Below are positions 1 through 7,400 of a stretch of DNA of 8,422 nucleotides, piece after piece. The stretch's first letter is position 1; every line of letters starts with the position of its first letter. A program made the position numbers and the translations under genes. The stretch is from Bacteroidales bacterium UBA3389 (lineage in GTDB: Bacteria > Bacteroidota > Bacteroidia > Bacteroidales > P3), in the NCBI GenBank assembly GCA_002358835.1, contig DEPP01000100.1, positions 1 to 8,422 of the forward strand, given 5' to 3'. The notes under the pieces are model-generated. The model made no database searches, was not told the DNA's origin, and saw only the letters and a list, made by a program, of their open reading frames with translations.

Positions 1-1977
1 GCAATATTACGAGGAGAGGAATTCTCAATCTATCCTGATTTTCCGACAGGTGGGCTGATGGAAGTCTCGAAATACAACGACGGACTGAGAGGTGGAAGAT
101 TGAGAGTGAGAGCTCGAATAAAGCAAATCGACCAACGTACAATCTCCATAACAGAAATTCCATTCGGCACAACGGCTGACAGTTTGATAGAATCGATAAT
201 AAAAGCCTGCGACAAGGGACAGCTTAAAATCAAAAAGATTGACAATAACACAGCGGCAGAAGTTGAAATCAACATATCGATTCCAAACGATACATCGATC
301 GATCAAACAATCGATGCTCTCTATGCTTTCACCGACTGTGAGCTTAGCCTATCTCCAAACTCATGTGTCATCGAAAACGAAAAACCTCGCTTTGCTCCTG
401 TAAGCGAAATCTTGAAAATATCTACCGAAAACACAGTTCAACTTCTGAGAAGAGAGCTTGAGATAGCCTTGAATGAGCTAAACGAAAAATGGAATTGGAT
501 TTCATTGGAGAAAATCTTCATTCAAGAAGGCGTTTACAAAAAGATGGAAAAATGTACGACCGATCAAGCCATTGACGATGCAATAATGAAAGGATTACAA
601 CCTTTTGTTAAGAATCTGATTCGCGAAATCACATTGGAGGATGTGCATCGCCTAAGAAAGATTCCTATCGATAGAATCTCGAAATACAATAGCGACAAAG
701 CAGATGACACACTCATAGCCATACAAGACGATATAGCTTCCACACAAAAAGATTTGGATAATCTCATCGACTACGCCATAGCATACTTTGAAAGAATAAA
801 GAAAAAATATGGAAAAGACAGACAACGCAAAACCGAAATCAGAAACTTCGATGTAATAGAAAGCACGTCTGTTGCAATAGCCAACGAAAAGCTTTACTGC
901 AATTATGCGGAAGGATTTGTTGGTTACAAGTTGAAAGGCGAAGAATACGTTTGCGATTGTTCGACAATGGACGATGTTATCGTTATAAGAAAAGACGGAA
1001 TCTTCTCAATAAGAAAAATACAAGAAAAAGAATATGTAGGAAAGAAGATTCTCTATGTCGGAGTCTTCAAAAAGAATGATACCCGAACAACATTCAATGT
1101 TGTTTATCAAGATGGGGCGTTCGGCAAATTTTATGTCAAGAGATTCAATATAACAAGTATCATTCGCTCCAAGGAATACGACATAACACAAGGAACAAAG
1201 GGGTCGAAGATTGTTTATTTGAGTGTGAATCCTAACGGAGAGGCTGAAGTGATTAACGTATCGCTCAAGTCGGCTCCAAGGATGAAAACCAACAGAATGG
1301 AGTACGATTTTGCACAACTTGCAATCAAATCTCGAAATGCCAAAGGTAATACACTGACCACAAGAGTCGTTACCTCAATCAGCAGAAAGACAGAAGGCGT
1401 TTCTACATTGAGCGCGATCAAAGTTTGGTTTGATTCATCCGTAAAAAGGCTTAACACCGATCAAAGGGGCATTTTGCTCGGAGAATTTGCTTCCGGGGAC
1501 AAAATACTTACTCTTTACGCATCGGGACATTACCGTATTACCAACTACGATTTAAGCAATCACTTCGACGACGACTTGATTAAGATTGAGAAATTCAATC
1601 CCGAAAAGCCGGTTTCTGTATTCTATATCGAAAAAGAAAGCCAAAGCATTTATCTAAAACGTTTTCTCGTTGAAACAAGCAACAAAAAGATAAACATCTT
1701 CGAAGAACAAGAAGGGGCAATCCTTAAAGAAGTTTCCACAGACTGGCTTCCACGCATGGAATTTGAGGGAAAAGAATATGAAGTCAGCGAATTGTGCGAC
1801 ATATTCAAGTGTAAGGCGAAAGGAAAAAGAGTTTCGAAAAACAAAGATTCGGAAATAAAATGGTTAGAGCCTGCTCCTTACGAGGAAGAAAACGAAAACG
1901 AAGTTCTTTTCGAAGAAGATGATGATTTCAAAAGTGAGTTTAACGACAAAGAAACCATACAGGGTTCGTTGTTCTAA
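1..1977 (+). CDS. parC: DNA topoisomerase IV / gyrase subunit A, 5'-truncated by the window edge
   Basis: This is the DNA-cutting and rejoining subunit of a type II topoisomerase, which with its ATPase partner (ParE/GyrB type) decatenates or relaxes the chromosome. The frame is open from base 1, so the ATG at 58 is an internal Met and not the start; 658 residues are visible. Roughly 200 N-terminal residues, including the winged-helix domain with the active-site Tyr, lie outside. Visible residues 12-18 (PDFPTGG) are the conserved motif that follows the catalytic domain. The tower and coiled-coil region then runs to the KYGKDRQRKTEI segment at 269-280, typical of the end of the GyrA/ParC core. 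Residues from about 285 to 620 are the beta-pinwheel-type C-terminal domain. I see no canonical GyrA box (QRRGGKG), which favours topoisomerase IV over gyrase. The protein ends in an acidic tail (about 627-651) followed by QGSLF at 654-658. The parC versus gyrA label is an inference; membership in the A-subunit family is clear. Confidence 0.93.
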   Translation, partial: AILRGEEFSIYPDFPTGGLMEVSKYNDGLRGGRLRVRARIKQIDQRTISITEIPFGTTADSLIESIIKACDKGQLKIKKIDNNTAAEVEINISIPNDTSIDQTIDALYAFTDCELSLSPNSCVIENEKPRFAPVSEILKISTENTVQLLRRELEIALNELNEKWNWISLEKIFIQEGVYKKMEKCTTDQAIDDAIMKGLQPFVKNLIREITLEDVHRLRKIPIDRISKYNSDKADDTLIAIQDDIASTQKDLDNLIDYAIAYFERIKKKYGKDRQRKTEIRNFDVIESTSVAIANEKLYCNYAEGFVGYKLKGEEYVCDCSTMDDVIVIRKDGIFSIRKIQEKEYVGKKILYVGVFKKNDTRTTFNVVYQDGAFGKFYVKRFNITSIIRSKEYDITQGTKGSKIVYLSVNPNGEAEVINVSLKSAPRMKTNRMEYDFAQLAIKSRNAKGNTLTTRVVTSISRKTEGVSTLSAIKVWFDSSVKRLNTDQRGILLGEFASGDKILTLYASGHYRITNYDLSNHFDDDLIKIEKFNPEKPVSVFYIEKESQSIYLKRFLVETSNKKINIFEEQEGAILKEVSTDWLPRMEFEGKEYEVSELCDIFKCKAKGKRVSKNKDSEIKWLEPAPYEEENENEVLFEEDDDFKSEFNDKETIQGSLF

Positions 1978-1989
1978 AAATAAGAAGAT

Positions 1990-2823
1990 ATGAGAAAAGA
2001 TTTGTTTTCAGCACTTTGCAGCTTTATAGCACTTTTTTGCGGATTTAGCTCAATAGCACAAAGTCATGCGGTTGAATTTATTGTAAACCAACAAGATACC
2101 TCAACATCTGAGCTTGTCTATGTAAGCTTCACCCAATCGATATATCATACCAATTCGACAATTGGCTCAATGCCTGGATTCGAAACTCTTGATGAGGAAA
2201 CAAAAGCAGATTTGAAAAGCAAATATTGCCTTGTGCTCGATTACGTTAGCGATAGTATTCTGTTATCTACTTTCAAGAGAGCATTTATTTCCGAATTGCA
2301 ATCATACGGATTCAGAGTCAGAGAATGCAATTCGGAGAATTTCCCAACAGAACTAAAGTCTAATGAGCATACAATCAATGTTGCACAATTGGAATTGGAA
2401 GAATTTGTAACATACGACACGCTTCGAAGTCAAGGTTCTCAAAACCCTATTCTTTTCACCAAGCTTTTGAACGGAGTAAGGTGGAATACATGGCTTAGAT
2501 ACAATGATTCGGATTCGGAAAGCAAACAAATCTTCTTTGCAAGCGAAGAAACAACCGATGAGATGTTTGGATATGTCGAGAGAGAAAGAGGAAAATATTA
2601 TGCTGATTATGATTTAGTGAAAATAAATCCCAACGATGCCTATCTCCTATCTTATTCGGCTGCGAACCTTTGTGGAAGATATTTCTTTAATTTTCTGATA
2701 AACAGATATGTTTGGATAAAAACTCAAGGCAATCCGCAAAAGTATTACTATATTGATGAAGAAAAGAACCTTTCAATCGACAATGAGGCGGTTGATAATT
2801 TTGACATAGTCGAAGAAGATTAA
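1990..2823 (+). CDS. Exported protein of unknown function in the parC operon
   Basis: I do not recognise this 277-residue protein. The N-terminus is a plausible Sec signal peptide: a charged start (MRKD), a hydrophobic stretch at residues 5-19, then SIA-Q at 21-24, a typical signal peptidase I site. Cys10 and Cys17 do not sit in a good lipobox, so a lipoprotein is less likely. The mature part is mixed alpha/beta and acidic at the end (IVEED), with an aromatic-rich segment near 228-256 containing GRYFFNF and KYYYIDEE. No enzyme motif or transmembrane helix is visible after the signal peptide. It starts 12 bases after the parC stop with no promoter between, so it is probably cotranscribed with parC, and a strong terminator follows. 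An AAGAAG stretch just before the ATG is at best a weak ribosome-binding site. Location in the periplasm or at the inner face of the outer membrane is inferred from the signal peptide only. Confidence 0.8.
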   Translation: MRKDLFSALCSFIALFCGFSSIAQSHAVEFIVNQQDTSTSELVYVSFTQSIYHTNSTIGSMPGFETLDEETKADLKSKYCLVLDYVSDSILLSTFKRAFISELQSYGFRVRECNSENFPTELKSNEHTINVAQLELEEFVTYDTLRSQGSQNPILFTKLLNGVRWNTWLRYNDSDSESKQIFFASEETTDEMFGYVERERGKYYADYDLVKINPNDAYLLSYSAANLCGRYFFNFLINRYVWIKTQGNPQKYYYIDEEKNLSIDNEAVDNFDIVEED

Positions 2824-2857
2824 GTGTTAATTTTCAGACACAAAGAGATGGATTAAC

Positions 2858-2891
2858 GAAACAAAGAAACAGAAAATCAATTCTTTGTTTT
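2858..2891. repeat. Perfect 10-bp inverted repeat (AT-rich hairpin)
   Basis: The arms AAACAAAGAA (2859-2868) and TTCTTTGTTT (2881-2890) are exact reverse complements around a 12-base loop, with a possible G-T pair added outside. The stem ends only three bases before the next, stronger hairpin. On the plus strand it lacks a following T run. On the minus strand it is followed by TTTCGTT, a weak U-tract, so it may back up termination of the minus-strand protease transcript. It could also be a chance palindrome in AT-rich DNA. Confidence 0.5.
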
Positions 2892-2893
2892 AG

Positions 2894-2941
2894 AAAAATA
2901 ACTCTTGATTCTATTTTATCCAAATCAAGAGTTATTTTTTT
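2894..2941. terminator. Bidirectional intrinsic terminator between converging genes
   Basis: A perfect 17-bp stem is formed by 2894-2910 and 2923-2939 around a 12-base loop; the core arm reads AATAACTCTTGATT. On the plus strand the stem runs into seven T (2935-2941), and on the minus strand into five T (2898-2894). It lies 70 bases after the stop of the exported protein and 28 bases beyond the stop of the protease gene on the other strand, so it can stop transcripts from both sides. The stem is AT-rich, as is usual for terminators in AT-rich Bacteroidota. Confidence 0.85.
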
Positions 2942-2967
2942 GTATTCAAACAATGGGGTTACAATCC

Positions 2968-4221
2968 TTATTTGCAGTGATATTCAATCATTCTTTGGAT
3001 TTCTCTTGTGCAAACCGGACAAAACGGTTTATCGCTTCTCATCAAACAATCCTGATACGGTCTATACATTCCTTTGGTTTGATATGCCGCACCCTCGAAA
3101 ACACCGACTTTATTCTCATATTCAACAGTTTTAGGCGTAGGAATAGGGATATCTTTCTCTATCATATCACCCCATTTGCCCGAAAAATCTTTCATCGATG
3201 TTATATTTCGCTCCCAAGGTTCAATTTCCGATGAAACCATTCCTGCATCGCTGTCATTCGATGAGTATTCGTCTGCCAATCCTGCAAAGGAATGTCCGAA
3301 TTCATGCACCAAAACAAAACCATTTTCTTTGTTCACATAGGTCGAAGCATAGAAATTGTAAATTCCTCCGCCACCATAAACATCTGAATTGCAGAGAATC
3401 ACAATCTGATCATAAGCTACGCCCAATATCTCGTCGTGAAGATTCCACAATTGTTCGGTCATCAAATATCTTTCCGAGCCGAATGTGTTGTAATGCATAC
3501 CTAAATCGTTGAAATCAGCCTTTGAAGTTTTCAAACCCGGAATACCGCTTTGAGAATCAAACCTTTCTACCGTCCAAACATTGATTTTGTCTTTTGCATC
3601 GGAGAAAGGTGGTTTTGAAAACAAATGCTCCGAACAGGTTTTCAAATCTGCATACATCTTGTCTTTATCTTGCAAAGAATATCCTGCAGGAACAATAACC
3701 ACATCAAGACATCGGTTGCTTTCTCCTGCATGGTGTAGCGATACGGCAGAGATAAGTTCTTCTTTTTGAACATATTCCAAAAGGCTCTTATCGAAATCGA
3801 ATCTGCTTATCTCTTTGTATTCGTTTTTTTCATCTCTTGTATAGAATACTATTTCGACATCGACCTTTGGAAAGGGCATCAACATAACCTCTTGAAAGTT
3901 TCCGCATGAGTTTTTGGCCTCCGGCATTGTCAACCACTCTTCCATAAGTGAGCAATAACCCTTTGAAAACAGCAACTTATCGCTTGATTTCTCTCTCATC
4001 TCGACTTTGTGAACTCCAAGTCCGAGTGTGTCAACCAGATTCAACTTACTACCCGCCCATTGCGGAACATGCAAGAATCGTTCTATTGTAAAATACTCCA
4101 CTCCCACTCTTCCAGAATGCGAATAGTCGATTCTCAAACTCGCATCTTCGAAATATTTGTCGAATTGTGCCAAACAAACAAAAGGCAGCAAAGACATAAT
4201 TGCAAAAAACACTTTCTTCAT
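2968..4221 (-). CDS. Secreted M64-family (IgA peptidase-like) zinc metalloprotease
   Basis: This is a predicted exported zinc endopeptidase of 417 residues. I start it at the ATG at 4221 because MKKVFFAIMSLLPFVCLA followed by Q is a compact signal peptide with a signal peptidase I site at CLA-Q. An in-frame TTG at 4230 would only add three residues. The N-terminal part (about 20-150) fits the beta-rich domain that precedes M64 peptidases in Bacteroidota. The catalytic domain follows from about 155. Zinc ligands and base are in HEFGHSFAGLADEY: His306, Glu307 and His310, with Asp317 the likely third ligand. Near the C-terminus, GMYRPYQDCLMR and FCPVC (Cys392, Cys401, Cys404) are further family hallmarks. 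The family is named for the Clostridium ramosum IgA protease, but Bacteroidota members are mostly untested, so IgA cleavage should not be assumed. It is a single-gene unit with its own promoter, and has no link to the replication genes beside it. Confidence 0.92.
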   Translation of the reverse strand: MKKVFFAIMSLLPFVCLAQFDKYFEDASLRIDYSHSGRVGVEYFTIERFLHVPQWAGSKLNLVDTLGLGVHKVEMREKSSDKLLFSKGYCSLMEEWLTMPEAKNSCGNFQEVMLMPFPKVDVEIVFYTRDEKNEYKEISRFDFDKSLLEYVQKEELISAVSLHHAGESNRCLDVVIVPAGYSLQDKDKMYADLKTCSEHLFSKPPFSDAKDKINVWTVERFDSQSGIPGLKTSKADFNDLGMHYNTFGSERYLMTEQLWNLHDEILGVAYDQIVILCNSDVYGGGGIYNFYASTYVNKENGFVLVHEFGHSFAGLADEYSSNDSDAGMVSSEIEPWERNITSMKDFSGKWGDMIEKDIPIPTPKTVEYENKVGVFEGAAYQTKGMYRPYQDCLMRSDKPFCPVCTREIQRMIEYHCK

Positions 4222-4249
4222 ATCTCTCAAATTTTGATTTACCGATTTG

Positions 4250-4280
4250 CAAAGGTATTATTTTTTGCAGACTCTTCAAA
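4250..4280 (-). promoter_or_regulatory. Bacteroidota-type promoter for the M64 protease gene
   Basis: Read on the minus strand, TACCTTTG (4257-4250) matches the TAnnTTTG -7 element, and TTTG (4280-4277) matches the -33 element, separated by 19 bases, within the usual spacing. Transcription would start a few bases further on, near 4243, giving a leader of about 20 bases before the ATG at 4221. That position also argues against a much longer upstream start. Confidence 0.7.
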
Positions 4281-4317
4281 TAATTGCATCTTAAGCAAAT
4301 ACCAAAAATTTTTCTTT

Positions 4318-4352
4318 CTGACAGCAAAACACATATCTTTTTACTATCTTTG
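4318..4352 (+). promoter_or_regulatory. Probable dnaE promoter
   Basis: TATCTTTG at 4345-4352 is a full match to the Bacteroidota -7 consensus TAnnTTTG on the plus strand. The -33 element is poor: the nearest candidate is CTG at 4318-4320, 24 bases upstream, and no TTTG sits at the ideal distance. The leader to the dnaE ATG would be about 60 bases, AT-rich and without a Shine-Dalgarno sequence. Confidence rests on the -7 box and on its place in the divergent gap. Confidence 0.55.
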
Positions 4353-4420
4353 CAATCCTTTATTTTATTCGGGTTATATACAAAAACGATATTTTATTAT
4401 TTCACAAAAAAGCAACATTT

Positions 4421-7400
4421 ATGGAAACAGAATCTATTGAAAAAGAGAACGAAAGAGAAAAAATTGAATTTACTCACCTGCATGTTCACACCCAATATTC
4501 TATTCTTGACGGTGCGGCAGACATCGGCAAATTGATAGCAAAGACAAAGGAATTGGGGATGAAGTCGATAGCAATCACCGACCACGGAAATATGTTTGGG
4601 GTGTTGCAATTCTACAATACTTGTCTTAAAAACGAAATCAAACCCATCTTAGGTTGCGAGATGTATGTTTCACCTCAAAGCAGATTTATAAAAGACGGTA
4701 TTCACTTCAGCGGACATCACTTGATACTGCTTGCTAAGAATGAAAAAGGATATAAAAACCTTATCAAACTGAACTCTCTCTCATTTGCAAAAGAAGCAAA
4801 GTACAGAACATCGCGAATAGATGAAGAATTGTTATTCCAATATGCAGAGGGGTTAATTTGTTGCTCTGCATGCTTGGGAGGAGTCTTGCCAAAAGCAATT
4901 TCGGCAGGCAGAACCGAAGAAGCAGAAGATATTGCACAAAGATATAAAGGTGTTTTCGGTGAAGATTACTATATAGAATTACAAAATCACGGCTCTGAAG
5001 ACCAGCTGAATGTACTTCCTGAATTGGTAAGGATTGCACGAAAGTTCGATATCAAAATAATAGCGAGCAATGACGTGCATTTCGTCAATAAAGATGACTT
5101 TGAAGCACACAAAATTCTCATTTGCTTGAACACAGGTCGAAAGTTAAGCGAATATGACAAGGTTGATGAGAAAGGAGTCCGCGTCAATCAGATGGCATAT
5201 ACGGGAGAAGAATGGTTGAAATCGCCCGAAGAAATGGCTGAAATCTTCAAAGACCATCCCGATGCAATAAGCAACACCATCGAAATTAGCGATAAGATTG
5301 AGGTTTACAAGATGGAACGCGATCCGATTCTGCCTGTATTTGACATCCCTGCAAGTTTCGGCAGTTTCGAACAATACTTGGAAAAATATCCTCTTGAACA
5401 GATTGAAGAGCAACTTTATTCCGAAATAATAAACAATCCGAAGACAAAAGAGGAAGACAAACAAGAAGAAAGGAAACGAGAAATCATAGATAAGGCTCTA
5501 AAATCCAAAGGCGGATATGAAAAAATCGTAAGAACGAAGTTCGATGCCGACTATCTGCGTTACCTAACCTTCGAAGGGGCTAAGCAAAAATATCCGACAC
5601 CTTTTGAGGACAAAGTCTTGGAACGAATCGAGAGCGAATTGAAAACAATAGAGTGGATGGGCTTTCCCGGTTATTTTCTCATCGTTCAAGATTTTATAAA
5701 TCACTCAAGAGAAAATCTCGGTGTGATTGTTGGTCCGGGCAGAGGCTCTGCTGCAGGTAGTGTTGTGGCTTATTGTTTGGGAATCACCGCAATCGAGCCT
5801 TTGAAATACGGATTGCTATTTGAGAGATTTCTAAACCCCGATCGAATTTCCCTTCCTGATATAGACGTTGACTTTGATGATGAAGGACGAGCAAAAACCT
5901 TGGCTTACGTCAGAGAAAAGTATGGAGCGGATCACGTAGCACAAATAACAACCTTTGGATCGATGGCTGCAAAAATGGCTATCAAAGATGTAGCTCGCGT
6001 TTTGGAGCTTCCAATAGATGAAAGCAACCGTTTGGCGGGATTGGTTCCTGCAAAGCCAGGTACAACTCTTGAGAAGGCTTTTCAAGAATCGGAAGAACTG
6101 AAAACCGAATTAGAGAATGGTTCGATTTTAATCAAGAAGGTGTTGAATATGGCGAAGAAACTCGAGGGCTCTATTCGAAATACGGGAATCCATGCCTGCG
6201 GAGTGATAATCGGACCTGATGATATATCGAACTATGTTCCCGTTGCAGACAGCAAGGATTCGGATATGATGGCAACGCAATTTGAAGGCAAACTGATAGA
6301 AAGCGTTGGCATGATAAAAATGGACTTTTTGGGATTGAGTAATTTATCGATTATCAAAGATGCTTGCGAGAATATCAGAAAGAGTACAAAGATTGAAGTC
6401 GAACCGGAGAACATTCCGTTAGATGACAAACTTACTTTGGAACTGTTCCAAAAAGGATTGACGATGGGGACTTTTCAATTCGAGTCCGACGGAATGAAAC
6501 AACATCTTCAAAATCTGAAACCCGACAAATTTGAAGACTTGATTGCCATGAATGCTCTTTATCGTCCGGGGCCTATGCAATACATTCCGAACTTTATTGA
6601 CAGAAAACACGGTCGCGAAGAGATAGTATATGAATTTCCTATAATGGAAAAATATCTTTCCGAAACGTATGGAATCACTGTTTACCAAGAGCAGGTCATG
6701 CAACTTTCACAAGCCTTGGCCGGATTCACACCCGGAGAAGCCGACAAGCTGAGAAAGGCGATGGGAAAGAAGCAAATCAAAGTCATGGAGGAACTTCGCG
6801 AGAAGTTTATCAGTGGTTGTGCCGCCAATAACTACGATCAGACCAAGGTAGAAAAGATTTGGGAGGACTGGAAAAAGTTTGCCGAATACGCTTTCAACAA
6901 ATCTCACTCCACATGCTATGCTTACGTTGCTTTTCAAACGGCTTATCTGAAGGCTCACTATCCTGCGGAGTATATGTCTTCGGTTTTGACTCACAACCTT
7001 TCGGATCAAAAGAAGATAACCATATATACGGAAGAGTGCAAGAAGTTAGGAATAAACGTATTGGGACCTAACGTAAACGAATCCGACATGAATTTCATGG
7101 TAAATAAGAACAAGGAGATTCTTTTCGGATTGGCAGGAATCAAAAACGTTGGAGCAGCAGCGGCAGAAGAGATTATAAGGGAACGAGACGCCAATGGACC
7201 ATACATAAGTCCTTTTGATTTTATCCGAAGAATAAATCCGAGAACAATCAACCGTAAATGTATCGAGTCCTTGATTAAATCGGGAGCGTTCGATTGTTTT
7301 TCCGACACTCACAGAGCTCAATATTTCCATATCACAAAAGGAAAGGATGAATCGGAATTTCTTGACCAACTTATCAAATACGGAGCCAAATATAAGGAAA

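Noticed and set aside
58..60. ATG at 58 as the start of the topoisomerase gene
   Set aside because: The frame is open from base 1 and the residues before this Met form the conserved PDFPTGG motif, so the gene begins upstream of the window.
295..316. Clustered ATCGATC repeats within parC
   Set aside because: They encode ordinary Ser-Ile-Asp codons in frame (DTSIDQTIDA) and do not match DnaA boxes or any spaced repeat array.
2905..3234. Plus-strand open frame of about 109 residues
   Set aside because: It runs antisense through the terminator and the 3' end of the M64 protease gene and gives a low-complexity product without recognisable motifs.
4353..4420. Possible riboswitch or attenuator in the dnaE leader
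   Set aside because: About 60 AT-rich bases without a convincing stem or a recognisable conserved core; too short and unstructured to support.
4009..4440. Plus-strand open frame of 143 residues spanning the protease 5' end and the intergenic gap
   Set aside because: It overlaps the well-supported protease signal-peptide region, the divergent promoters and the dnaE start; the product is a Phe/Ile/Lys-rich string typical of translated AT-rich non-coding DNA.
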